Shown here: one piece after another, positions 1-10,789 of the stretch | Layout: the number at the start of each line of letters is the position of its first letter | Numbering within the stretch: the first letter of the stretch is position 1 | Source: Ziziphus jujuba | Lineage: Eukaryota > Streptophyta > Magnoliopsida > Rosales > Rhamnaceae | Direction of reading: 5' to 3' | NCBI RefSeq assembly: GCF_031755915.1 | Contig: NC_083382.1 | Span: forward strand, 5,704,001-5,768,000 | Length of the DNA: 64,000 bases | Notes under the pieces: model-generated | Databases searched by the model: none | Seen by the model: the letters and a program-made list of their open reading frames with translations, nothing else | Told to the model about the DNA's origin: nothing | Position numbers and translations under genes: made by a program

Positions 1-166
1 TTTTATGATACAGACGGTTTGTATATGGATATATTTAAAATTAATATTTTTTAAATGAAAATATTAATTTTATTATATGCCATATACTTTAAAATCGATA
101 TTTTTATAAAAAAATTATTAATTTTAAATATGGTCCATATATGAACCGTTCGTAAAATTTTTTTTT

Positions 167-205
<39 letters not shown>
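1..205. other. AT-rich intergenic DNA with (TA)n tract
   Basis: No gene is visible. The stretch is AT-rich and contains an inverted pair of AT-rich segments around 1-150 and a (TA)n microsatellite at about 171-202, immediately before the first spacer module. Confidence 0.5.
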
Positions 206-437
206 AGTAGGTGGGCTCGTGGACTCTGGACTACTAAAGTTTACATGGTGAATTTTTTGAGAGCACCATGTATCAAAGCATAGATTTGGCAATAATTTCA
301 AATGCTATATGACACCATATCTTATGCCTGGGTAAGCGGTGAGCAAGATTCTAGTACCCGAAAGTTTAATAGTGTACAGTTTTGGGCAATAATGTAAAGC
401 CTCATTTAAACAGGAAAGGGTAATCTATGGACTAAAT
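206..437 (+). repeat. AGO-array spacer module, copy S1
   Basis: This block begins GTAGGTGGGCTC and contains AATGCTATATGACACCATAT and GAGCAAGATTCTAGTACCC. It recurs in the same orientation near 8500, 33180, 37771 and 63578. In the intact units it lies between the 3' end of one AGO gene and the promoter of the next, so it marks the unit boundary of the tandem array. No coding potential is seen. Confidence 0.85.
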
Positions 438-540
438 TAATATATATAAAAAAAAAAGTTAATTGTATTGTAGTACTCTATAATTTAGCCAAATTTTATA
501 TTAGACATTTGATTTTAAAATGTTTAACATTGGACCCTTA

Positions 541-586
<46 letters not shown>

Positions 587-2449
587 TAGGCCAAATTTCA
601 AATTGATTTTCAAATTAATTAACAAAAAAAAGTTTAAAAATTGAGAAAATTGACTAATTTTTTCATTAATCAAATTTTTTCTTATTTTATTTATAAACTG
701 AGAAAATTAATTATTTTTTTAATTTTTAAACTTTCTATTAGTTATTTGGTACATAATTTGGAAATTGAATTAATGTGAAACAAATTGTAAATTTAGAGCT
801 TGTTGTGAAACGTTTTAAAATTGAAGGTTTTATATGCAATGGCTAATATATAAGGTACTGCTAAAATTCAATAAATCGTAAAAATAATAAATCGTGACAC
901 ATAATAAAGGATAAAATGTGAAAATTTATATAGTTTATAAGGATATACAATAAAACCTCTTTATTGTCATTTTGTTGGAAACAAATTAATTTTATTTCTA
1001 TAATGAGTATATAAATTAGTAGAGGTGTAGTTACAAAAATTATTGTTTCAACTTAGATATCCTTAGTATAAGTGGTATAGAGATAAATTATGTAATACAT
1101 TACTAATTAATTAATAGAGCATATAGTTTCAAAGTAACTTTAGATAAATATTTTATTTCATCTTAAACCGTCAATGTAACATAACATATATTTTTTCAAT
1201 ATATAGATAATTATTATGTGGAAGCAAATTTCTTTCTTAGGATGGAACCTATAAAAACTATAACTTATTATAATTTCAAATTTATTCTTATTTATAATTC
1301 GCTCAAATTAGGATCGAATTTTTGTACACCTACATGGAGGTTATTTTATTAGTATAAATAGATTTTGCTATATATCTATAGTCAATTTTTCTTCCGGATA
1401 CCTTGATGGAATTTGGTGCGAATTTCAACATTATAGAACATGTTACATGAAAAAAGCTTTCTGAAACATATTGCATGATGGTGGACTCTGCACAAATTCC
1501 ATTAAAGTGCCTTGATGAGAAACGAAGGATATATATTTATATCTATATTTATATAAATATTGATCCAAACACACTCTAACTGTTAATACAAATAACCAAA
1601 CAAAAAATAAAGAAAGAAAAGAAGGACATTAGGATAATCATAGTAGTGTTCTCCCAACTAATTTCTAAGGGTGTCACCCCAAAAAAAAAAAAAAAAAAAA
1701 AAGGAAAGACAAAAAAAAAAAAACTAATTTCCAATGGCACCATTGTATCCTTTCACTCTATATGATATTATATACATTGTTTAAACTGAAAGTATTATAT
1801 TCATTGTATACTATATTTGGGTATTGTGTATCAATTTATATACGTTTATGTAATATATTGTAAACTTTGTTATATTAATACTAGTAAAAAAAAATAAAAA
1901 TTATTATATTAGTGATGATACCAGCATGGAACAAATTTCATTTAAAGCTTTTAATTTTGCTATAATTGCATTTAGATTCTAGTGACATCATCATTAACCT
2001 CTATTTAATTTCTTAGATTTTTTAAAATAGTTTTATTTATAAATTTTTATCAACTTTTACATGTTAGATTTAACAATTAAAAGCAAGATTAAAAATTAAC
2101 ATTTTATGATTGAATAATAGAGTAAAAATACAATTTAACATTTAACTGTTTAGAGTAATTGTTAAAAACTGACAGGTAAATTTATTTTGATAAATACAGA
2201 AAATTAAAAAATTAAATGATAATTTTGCGAAAGTATACAGTTTATATATAATTAGATAAAGCTTAAGTGTAAGAAAAAAAAAATTTCTTACCAATTAAAA
2301 TAGGTTTTATCCGGGTATTGTTTCCTGAACTATTTCAATATTTTAGCATTTTAACCCATAACCTTTTAAATTGGTGCTAAAAGGTCTTAAAGCTCCAAAA
2401 TTCCTAAAAAAGAAAATTCCTTTTGTCTAGAATGCGGACGATAGAAAGC
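438..2449 (+). other. Distal upstream region of AGO copy 1
   Basis: AT-rich non-coding DNA with homologues upstream of copies 2 and 3. It holds a (TA)n tract at about 546-580 and an A-rich tract at about 1681-1722. A block at about 945-1375 opens with ATAAAACCTCTTTATTGTC and contains GAGTATATAAATTAGTAGAGG; it resembles common plant MITE-like sequence and recurs near 10296 and 38235. The equivalent block in unit 2 is where the Ty3/gypsy element inserted. No gene is recognised. Confidence 0.55.
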
Positions 2450-3110
2450 GTATGTAAAACGCAGACGATACAGCTGTGTTTAGCAAAGCTTGGAGCTACA
2501 TATGGGTCCTTCATCAAGTCGGGGCATCACAAACATCAGAATTAATAGCATAATTTTTTTTTTTTTCCATTTTCTTAATCTTTCATTTTGTTTGGACATG
2601 AGCATAAATAATAGGCAAAAGTTCTAAAGTATTTTAGAAACATATACAATTAAAAAGAAAAGGAATATATACATATATATAATGTATTATTTTAGAAATA
2701 TCTTTATAAAAGTGAAACCGAGAATCTCCACCGTCATTCACTTTTTTTTCTTTATTTTTGGGCAATTTTATTCCCTCTGAACTTGAACGCCAAACAAAAT
2801 GACTTGGCCACTACTCTCGAAACCACAACTCTCTGGACATCCAGGGGTAGACTAGTGTGAGATTCCAATCTTAACCTTTTCCTTTTCCCGTTTCAATCTT
2901 CTGTATTGTCTCGATTCCTTGCGGACTTAGCAAAGGTTATCCACATAATTTCAGCTGTCTTTATACAAAAGTTTCTTCACCGACCAACTTTCCTTCTTAA
3001 AATATATATGTATATATATATATATATATACATATCCCAAATTTGTTCAATCTTCAATGCTCAAATATTTCAGTGTTAGTATTTTTTTCTTCTGATTTAG
3101 TTTGCTTCTA
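2450..3110 (+). promoter_or_regulatory. Proximal promoter and 5' UTR of AGO copy 1
   Basis: This region is conserved upstream of all three AGO copies (about 23955-24551 and 39770-40432) and as a truncated relic at 37363-37770. It runs through a (TA)n tract at about 3003-3031, which is the best TATA-like candidate, into a short leader and the ATG at 3111. Two TTGACT (W-box type) sites present in copies 2 and 3 are altered here: TCGATT at about 2911 and TTCACC at about 2976. The transcription start is not determinable from sequence. Confidence 0.5.
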
Positions 3111-6100
3111 ATGGAGAGACGGAGTAATGGCTATGGCAGAGGGAGAGAAGGAGGAGGAGGAGGAAGAGGAGGAAATGGTGGAGGATATGCCCGTGGCAAT
3201 GGCCGAGGTGGCGGTGGTAGAGGAAGAGGTTTCGGTCATCAACAACAACAACATCATTATCAGCATCAGCAGCAAGGTCGTGAGTACAGCCAGCGATGGA
3301 CGAGCGGTTCCAGTGGCGGCGTTCACCAACAGTATGGGCATAATCAGCGTCAGCATCAGAACCAGCAGCAACAGAGCGGTTCTTGTAGGTGGCGAAGTGC
3401 AGATCCGATGACCCAGGTCGAGACTGTGCGCTCTCCAATCGGTTCAAGCGCGGCTGGTGAGGGAGGTGGCCATGGTAGAGGAAGAAGTGGGAATCCTGCA
3501 GCTACCCCTGCTCCGGTGATTCAGTACCACACACCTTCTTCTTCCTCTTCTTGTTCCCCTGGTATGTGATCTGTTTGCGTTTCTGATTAATATACATATA
3601 TATATATATATAGTATTCATATCAGTGGGCGGACCCAGAAAAAACAATTTAGAAGGGCCACCGTTACATAATACTTTCTAGCTAACTTATAGTTTGAAGA
3701 GGCTTAAAAGAAAATAAAAATGATTTGATTCTGTTAGGAATTAATCCACCAAAATAAATTGAAAAAAAAAAATTTGAAATTAATACCAAAGAACTAACCA
3801 GTCAATTTATTTATCATTAGAAAAAAGAAGTAGTAAAATTATAATATATTATAAATAAATATATTATTTTAATTAAATACTTCTTTTACTATTAACTAAT
3901 TGTATCAACTAATTATAATTTTTGTTAAATATATATTAAAAAATATATATTAAATCAGTATTATGGGATCATGGTATTGTAGATAAGAATTACAATTATA
4001 TATATTAAGTTATTAATACTAAGATATAAACCAAAAATACACAAAAATAAGTGTAAAATAGCTTCAAACTAATAAAAGAAATGAAAAAAGAAAAACTTTG
4101 AAACTCATTCACACTTGTTTATCTAATCATAAAAATTAGCAAACGTCTATCATTTCAAAAAATTAGTAAAAATCTTTTAAAATGCAAATTGAATACACCT
4201 ACTTGAATTCATAACCAAAAATAAGAAAATTCAGTCCAAGCTAACTGATCACAAATAGGTTAATTAACCAATTTAAACTATCTAGTGCCCTGCAAAGAGT
4301 GAAAAAATAGTTCTACATCACAATTATTTAATATTCATATATATATATATATATATATATTTGTCAAATGGTAAGTCCCAAAGAATATTAATGAACATGA
4401 ATGGGAAAAATGTGTCAGGTCGTGTTTAATATTGACTGCTTTGCATAACAATTTATTTTAGCTCCTTAGCATTCTTCAGATTTTCTTGATAACTGAATAG
4501 CATCTGTTTTTCTGCTCTAGGAAATTCAGACAAACTTATTCCTGTAAAAGAACCAGATTCAGGCAAAATTTTACCAGTGAAACGCCCTGACAAGGGTGGC
4601 AGGAATGCCATACGAACTGCAAGTCTTCTTGTTAATCATTTTCCTGTCAATTACAGTCCAGAGAGTATTATAAGGCACTATGATGTTGATATCAAACCGG
4701 AGATGCCTCCTGAGAATGGCCGGCCCGTGAAGATAAACAAGGATGATCTTTCTATGATCAGGAACCAATTATCCTCTGACTATTCTATGGAGATTCCTTT
4801 GTCAATGACTGCTTATGATGGTAAGAAGAATATATTCAGTGCAGTGGAATTGCCAACTGAATCATCGTTCAAAGTGGAGGTTTCTAAGAGTGAAGGTACA
4901 ATGGTACGTTCTTACATAATTACCTTAAAGCTTGTCAATGAGCTCAGGCTGTCCAAGTTGTCCGATTACTTAAGTGGATCCATCCCGTCGATCCCTCGTG
5001 ACATACTGCAAGGGATGGATTTGGTACTGAAGGAGAATCCGACTAGGAATATGATTTCAGTTGGGAGGAATTTTTATCCCACTGAACATGATACTCGAAA
5101 TGACCTTGGACGTGGAATTGCTGCATTTCGAGGCTTCCAGCATAGCCTAAAGCCCACCTGCCAAGGTTTGGCCTTGTGTCTGGACTACTCGGTTCTGGCA
5201 TTTCGTAAGCGTATGCCAGTTATAGATTTTCTCAATGAGCATATAAGAGGTTTTGATATAAACGATTTTTTGAAGTTTAGGAGAGAAGTTGAAAAAGTGT
5301 TGAGGGGTCTTAAAGTTTATGTGACTCATCGTAGAATCAAACAAAAGTATACCATAAGTGGTTTGACCAAAGACATCACAAGAGATTGTGAATTTGATGT
5401 TCAAGACCCAGATGGTAGGAAGCCACCAGAGAAAATTCGACTTGTTGATTATTTCAGGGATAGATATAACAAGGATATTGAATACAAAGGCATTCCCTGC
5501 TTGGATTTAGGAAAAAAGCGTTATGTACCAATGGAGTTGTGTGAACTTGCTGAGGGTCAAAGGTATCAAAAGGAGCATTTGGATCGAAATGCAGCCATCA
5601 TGTTGAAAAACATTTCATTGCCTTCGCCAAGGGATAGAGCGAACATGATCTGCAACATGGTACGGTCGGAAATTGGACCTTGCGGGTACGTAGAATTTAT
5701 ACAATTTTATCCTCACATTTATTTGATAATCAATTTGTTGATTGCTAGTTGTTTGTTTTCTCGTTTCCGTTATTACATATAACATGTTTTCTTTTATGAG
5801 TATCATGCAAATTGTTGTTATCATGCACACTAGATTGCAAACATTTGATGATGATATAGATTAAAGAATAATAGGGGGTGTTAGCTAGTCTACTAAGATA
5901 TTTATCAAGATAAAGTGTTTTTTATTTTATTGGTTAGAAAATTAATATATTCTAAATATGGAGAAGTGAAATCTTTAAATGATAATGTAATTAAATATAA
6001 ACCAGTAATATAACGACTCATCATCACTTGATAAATATCACTAATTGGTACCTATAACATTATTTATAATCTATTTCCTAATTATATTCAGAACCTGGTC

Positions 6101-7728
6101 TTATTTCAATAGTTGGGAAACTAATAATTGAGGGGTTAAGCTAATAGTTGGGAAAATACCATCTATCATCTTTCTAGAACTTATGATAAATTAATGCGAT
6201 GTAGATGAGCTTACTTCAGCTTATTATTATATTTGAAGTTGATTATTTAATTTCAAAATTGATGCAAATTAGAACTTATCTTGTCCCTTTGTTGTGATTT
6301 TTCATCTACAGTAGTGATACCACTCGAAATTTTGGTTTTGAAGTCAACATGAATATGACATCAGTAACAGGGCGCATAATTAAGCCGCCTGAATTGAAGC
6401 TAGGTTCTCGTAATGGCGAGATGACAATAACAGTTGACAATGAGAAATGTCAGTGGAACCTCGTCGGAAAGTCAGTAGTGGAAGGAAAACCGATTCGGAG
6501 GTGGGCTATACTAGACTTTAGCAGCAATTCTGATCCACGATTCAAACTATACCCTGGTCAATTTGTTCCAAAATTTATCAATCGCTGCAAAAGCTTGGGT
6601 ATTGAAATGGAGGAGCCTCTCTTTTATAAACCCACCTCAATGAATAATTTCTCTAATCTTAATTCGCTTCGTAAGCTTCTTGAAAGCACCTATGAACAGG
6701 CTTGTAAGATGAAAAATGGTGATTTACAAGTTCTTCTTTTTGTAATGTCTGAAGAACATCGCGGTTACAATTATCTCAAGTGGATCTCTGAAACCAAGAT
6801 TGGTGTTATGACACAATGTTGTTTGTCTAGCCCTGCAAACAAGGCAAATGATCAGTATTTAGCCAATCTTGGTATCAAGATCAATGCCAAGCTTGGAGGT
6901 AGCAATGTGGAGTTAAGTGAGAGTCTTCCCCTCCTCGAGGGTGCTGGCCATACCATGTTTCTGGGCGCTGATGTCAATCATCCTGGTTCTCGGACCCCAA
7001 CTATCCCATCAATAGCAGCTGTTGTTGGCTCTATGAAATGGCCTGCTGCAAATCGTTATGCTGCAAGAATTGGACCCCAAGACAACAGATGTGAGAAGAT
7101 TCTGCATTTTGGGGATATGTGTTGGGAGCTTGTTGAAACTTATGAGCAACAAAATAAAGTCAAGCCAGGAAAGATTATTGTCTTTCGAGATGGAGTTAGT
7201 GAGGGCCAATTTGATATGGTTCTCAATGAAGAGTTGCAGGACCTGAAGAGGGTATTTCGAACTAGAGGCGGCTACTGTCCTAGCATAACACTTATTGTTG
7301 CTCAGAAGCGACATCAAACTCGATTGTTTCCAAGAAGTAGACAGGATGGAAGTTCCACCGGCAACGTGTCCCCAGGAACAGTTGTGGACACAACAATTGT
7401 GGACCCATTTGGGTATGACTTCTATCTTTGCAGTCACCATGGGGGCCTTGGTACAAGCAAGCCTACTCACTACCGCGTACTCTGGGATGATCACAAGTTT
7501 ACTTCTGATCAGCTGCAAAAACTCATCTATGATAGGTGCTTCACTATGGCTCGTTGCACGAAACCTGTGTCTTTGGTCCCACCGGTATACTATGCTGATC
7601 TTGCTGCTTATAGAGGGCGACTCTATCATGAAGCGGCGATGATGGAAGGACAGTCTCCAACAGCAGCAGCTTCAATGGGCGTCTTCAAATTGCATCCTCG
7701 CCTGGAAAATGAAATGTTTTTCATTTGA
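3111..7728 (+). CDS. AGO2: Argonaute, AGO2/AGO3 clade, copy 1 (intact)
   Basis: Small-RNA-guided Argonaute of the plant AGO2/3 clade, which in Arabidopsis acts in antiviral and defence silencing. The gene model is join(3111..3561,4521..5685,6312..7728), 3033 bp, 1010 aa; both introns have GT-AG ends and compatible phases. I used the ATG at 3111 because the longer frame upstream begins only with TTG. Residues 1-150 (exon 1) are RG/GGR-rich, then Gln/His-rich; the N domain covers about 170-330, PAZ about 375-500, MID about 545-690 and PIWI about 695-1000. Catalytic residues seen: D759 (FLGADVNHP), E800 (NRCEKI), D832 ([10 protein letters not shown]) and D968 (PPVYYADL). The last is Asp rather than the His of AGO1-type proteins, as known for Arabidopsis AGO2/AGO3. 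The C-terminus is MFFI. A miR403 site lies 115 bp past the stop. Exons 2-3 are nearly identical to copy 2. Confidence 0.95.
3562..4520 (+). other. Intron 1 of AGO copy 1 (959 bp)
   Basis: The donor is GTATGTGA and the acceptor is TCTGCTCTAG. Compared with copies 2 and 3 this intron lacks about 1.2 kb (the material at about 27640-28830 in copy 2) and lacks the roughly 1.9 kb insertion of copy 2. It ends with a (TA)n tract at about 4337-4360. No gene is seen inside. Confidence 0.8.
5686..6311 (+). other. Intron 2 of AGO copy 1 (626 bp)
   Basis: The donor GTACGTAG follows the codons for GPCG, and the acceptor CATCTACAG precedes the exon encoding [11 protein letters not shown]. It has the same length as intron 2 of copy 2, with roughly a dozen differences by eye. 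Nothing else is recognised in it. Confidence 0.8.
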
Positions 7729-7842
7729 CAGGCCCGTAGCATGGAAACTGTCATCTTCTTCATCTTTGTGCAACGGTGAAGAAGATTTCTCTAAAGCACG
7801 CACTGGATGCGTATCCAACCTCCTTTTCTACAGTCTAGTAAA

Positions 7843-7863
7843 GGAGTTTGTGCGTGAATCTAA
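7843..7863 (+). promoter_or_regulatory. miR403 target site, AGO copy 1 3' UTR
   Basis: The stretch GAGTTTGTGCGTGAATCTAA is perfectly complementary to 20 of the 21 nt of plant miR403 as I know it; only the base facing the miRNA 3' end differs (G instead of C). miR403 targeting the 3' UTR of AGO2/AGO3 is established in eudicots, and the site is conserved in all three copies here. Confidence 0.9.
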
Positions 7864-8016
7864 TGGTTGTCTTTTGCGTCGACAAGTAATGCTTTGATAA
7901 TTTCATCAGCAGATTTACTAAGGAAAGGTTTGTCTTCGCTGTCATCTTATTCGTCTTCAGGTGAAAACGAAGAAGCCTGTTAACGGATTCTATATCCTTT
8001 TATACAGTCTAGTAAA

Positions 8017-8037
8017 GTAGTTTGTGAGTTATTTAGT
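8017..8037 (+). promoter_or_regulatory. Degenerate miR403-like site in duplicated 3' UTR segment
   Basis: This stretch (GTAGTTTGTGAGTTATTTAGT region) sits in the second copy of the 3' UTR duplication, at the position equivalent to the miR403 site. It keeps the AGTTTGTG core but has several mismatches in the part facing the miRNA 5' seed, so cleavage is unlikely. Equivalent sequence is present in copies 2 and 3. Confidence 0.35.
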
Positions 8038-8499
8038 CTTTAATTGGTGTTTGGTGCAAACATGTTATGTTTGTTAAGTTGGTACCTTATTTAGGCCTTC
8101 CCGGTTGGAGGCAAGTTGTGCTTTAGTTGGATGTGTGTTTGAAGGTTGTTTGTTTATTGGACGTTGTGTTTTATGTTTTATTTTCTGAAATGGTTTGATT
8201 ATTTGTACTTTGCTATTTTAGATTCCACATCTTTTATGAACTTGATGGTTTTAAGTTTTGCCACTGGTTTCCTTTTATTATTACTTTCACCATTTACCTA
8301 TTTTCCGCAATATATTTTAACCTAACTTTTGCATGATTTTATTTTTTTGGAGTGTGAATTCACATAGCTTCCATTGTGCATGATAGAACAAAGGGGAAGA
8401 TATTAAATACTACGAAACACAATATTTGTCTAAGTAACTAATTGTTTTCAAATCGATAAATTGATTTCAAATAATAATAATAATAATCCATAGCTATGA

Positions 8500-8722
8500 A
8501 GTAGGTGGGCTTGTGGGCTCTAAGCTACTAAAGTTCATGTGATTTTGTGAGAGCACCTTGTAACAAAGCATAGAGTTTGCAATATCGCTCAAATGCTACA
8601 TGACACCATATCCTATGCCTGGGTGAGCAAGATTCTAGTACCCAAAGGTTGAATAGTGCACAATTTTGGACAATAATGTGGAGCCTCATTTTAAATAGGA
8701 AAAGGTAATCTATGGACTAAAC
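8500..8722 (+). repeat. AGO-array spacer module, copy S2
   Basis: Close match in the same orientation to 206-437 (GTAGGTGGGC start, GCTACATGACACCATATCC, GAGCAAGATTCTAGTACCC). It marks the boundary between AGO unit 1 and unit 2. Confidence 0.85.
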
Positions 8723-8957
8723 TAATATAAAAATAAAAGTTAATGTATTCTAGTACTCTATATTTTAGTCAAATAGTATATTGCACCTTTTATTTTAAAA
8801 TGTTTAACCTTTGCTTCTCAATTTATAATTTTTTTTTATATTCGTCCGAATTTCAAATTAATCAACAAAAGTTTAAAATTTGAAAAAAATTGACTAACTT
8901 TCTCATTAATAAATTTTTTTTTTATCTTATTTGTAAATTGAGAAAATCAATATAATA
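8723..8957 (+). other. AT-rich start of AGO unit 2 upstream region
   Basis: Matches the sequence after S1 (about 440-700) and continues at 10058 after the inverted-repeat element. No gene is seen. Confidence 0.6.
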
Positions 8958-10057
8958 GAGATATTAGCAGCCAAGTACCCCAAACTTTATTTAGGTTGAC
9001 ACATTGTTTCCCAATTTTTTTTTTTTTCATTTTGCAATCCAAACTTCCTTTTTACTTGCACCGTTAGTTTTTCTATTAAAAATGCATAACAAAATGATCA
9101 GATGTCTCACATGTGCCCTTCAAATGAGGGTAGATCAGGTAATTTTATAATTTTTAGGCTTTGTTTGGAATTCAGGAAATGTGAAGGAAAAAAATTGAGG
9201 GCCAAAAAGAGGGGGAAAAAAAAGCTTCCATCCATTGCTAAAATGGAGTTTTGCTTTCCTAAAATATCAGTTAAAGAGAGGAGACAGACAGACAGAGTTA
9301 TAGAGAAAGAGAGAGTACCAAAAAAAAAAAAAGAAAAAAAAAAGAACAGAGACAGAGAAAGAGGAAAGAGAGACAGACAGATAGAGAGATTTACAGAGAG
9401 AGAGAGAGAGTACGTAAAAAAAAAAAAAGGACAGAGAAAGAGAATAGATAAAGAGAGACAGAGAGAGTTACGGAGAAAGAGAGAGAGCACCACAAAAAAA
9501 AAAAGAGAGAGAGAGAAAGAGACAGAGAGAGTTATCGAGAAAGAGAGAGTACACCCCAAAAAAAAAAAAAAAAAGAAGAAGATTGATATGGACAAAGAAG
9601 AGTGAGAGAACTTCATTTCCTTACAGCTTTGAAATTGTTGGTGTTAATGAGAGTGGTGGTTTGGAAGAAGAAGAAGAAGAGGAAAAAAAAAAAGAAAGAA
9701 AAAAGAAAGAAGAGGTTTTGGATTTGAAAGAGCATGTGAGAAGTGAAAAAGGTGAGGAATGAAAGAGAACAGGTAGGGACATGGGAGGAAGAAGAAGAAG
9801 AAGAAGGAGAACAGATTTCGATGAAGAAATTTCTCAAATGAAACACTAATTTGTAAATTGAAAACAATAAAATTATCTAATCTATCATCGTTTTATGAGC
9901 ACGTGCGAGGCACTTGATAATTCTATTATGTATTTTTAACAGAAGAACCAACGGTGCAAGTAAAAAGGAAATTTGGGGTGCAAAATGTCAGAAAAAAAGT
10001 TTAGGATGTAATGTGTTAACCTTGATAAAGTTCAGGGTGCTTGTCTACCAATATCCC
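8958..10057. mobile_element. Non-autonomous DNA transposon-like element with ~145 bp terminal inverted repeats
   Basis: The left end (GAGATATTAGCAGCCAAGTA..., about 8958-9100) and the reverse complement of the right end (GGGATATTGGTAGACAAGCA..., about 9915-10057) match over about 145 bp, including the shared run CCTTTTTACTTGCACCGTT. The sequence on either side joins up with the uninterrupted sequence upstream of AGO copy 1, so this is an insertion. The interior (about 9240-9820) is strongly purine-rich on the + strand (GAGA and polyA runs); long open frames there are low-complexity artefacts. I could not define a target-site duplication. Long inverted repeats suggest a Mutator-like MITE, but that is inference. 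Confidence 0.65.
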
Positions 10058-10378
10058 TTAACTTTTTTAATTTTAAACTTTCTATTAGTTAATTTCGAAC
10101 TTGATTTGGAAATTGAACTAAATGTGAAATAAATTGTAAATTAAGAACTTGATGTGGAATGTTTTAAAATTAAAGATCTTATATGCAATAAGGCCAAAAT
10201 ATAAGGTATTATTAAAATGCAATAAATCATAAAAATAATAATTGTAACACATAATAAAAGATAAAATGCAAAAATTTGTATAGTTTACGAGGATATACAG
10301 TAAAACCTCTATATAATTATAGTGTTGAAACCAAATTAGTTTTATTATTATAAGGAGTATATAATTTAGTAGGGTTAT
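10058..10378 (+). other. Upstream region of AGO unit 2, left of gypsy insertion
   Basis: Homologous to about 710-1030 upstream of copy 1. It ends in the 5 bp GTTAT (10374-10378) that is duplicated at 22849-22853 on the far side of the Ty3/gypsy element. Confidence 0.7.
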
Positions 10379-10737
10379 TGATGCAGTGAAATAGTAAACA
10401 AAGATAGAAATTCCAGCAACCAGCTCACAGAAAAATGTAAGAGGTTAGTGGAGGCAAGTTTTACTCAAGAATTCTGTCCATTGTATATCCAACAGCAACC
10501 AACAAAATAAGAACCCCTCCTCTCAGAGAAGAACGGCCCTTTTATACAGAAGAAAACAAAACTTAACTAACTTATTACTTAAAGCAAGATTAGCCAACTA
10601 TTAATAGAAAAACAAATTAAATGGTTTAATGAAACGGTGTAGATTGATAAGGACTTTCCAAGAGGTTGTCAAAACAGCTACGATGTCATTTTTACAGATA
10701 ATGCAACGGTAGCAATTTTAAGCCTTCTACTGCAGCA
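10379..10737 (-). repeat. 3' LTR of gypsy element G1
   Basis: 359 bp with TG...CA ends; matches 18882-19079 plus 22689-22848. The purine-rich tract GGAGGAGAAGAAT on the - strand lies just inside (10738-10753), as expected for a polypurine tract. Confidence 0.9.
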
Positions 10738-10753
10738 ATTCTTCTCCTCCCTG
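10738..10753 (-). other. Polypurine tract of gypsy G1
   Basis: AGGGAGGAGAAGAAT-type purine run on the - strand directly next to the 3' LTR; primer position for plus-strand synthesis. Confidence 0.7.
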
Positions 10754-10789
10754 AAAGAACGCGTCCTCAAGTTCCTTGTTGACTGTTGG

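Larger units (their letters stand above)
7729..8499 (+). other. 3' UTR and downstream region of AGO copy 1
   Basis: The 3' UTR carries a miR403 target (7843-7863). Two related segments lie in tandem: about 7740-7870 and about 7925-8045 share the run CAGTCTAGTAAAG followed by AGTTTGTG, so the target-bearing segment looks internally duplicated. Downstream sequence is T/G-rich and then AT-rich. I see no further gene before the spacer at 8500. Confidence 0.65.

Noticed and set aside
7471..7480. Arginine in THYRVLWDD of AGO copies suspected as a lost catalytic His
   Set aside because: Counting back from known human AGO2 numbering places the fourth catalytic residue in the YYAHL-type motif, not in HYHVLW. 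The equivalent here is PPVYYAD, with Asp, matching the known Asp-Asp-Asp type of Arabidopsis AGO2/AGO3.
7009..7629. 206-codon open frame on the - strand opposite the PIWI exon
   Set aside because: It is an antisense shadow of the conserved coding exon, repeated at the same place in the other AGO copies.
6349..7728. Treating exon 3 (starting MNMTSVTG) as a separate gene
   Set aside because: A CATCTACAG acceptor at 6303-6311 and matching phase with the 5685 donor join it to exon 2, giving a full-length Argonaute.
9102..9867. Long open frames on both strands in a Lys/Arg/Glu- or Ser/Phe/Leu-rich region
   Set aside because: They come from GAGA and polyA low-complexity DNA inside an inverted-repeat element; no domain or conservation is visible.
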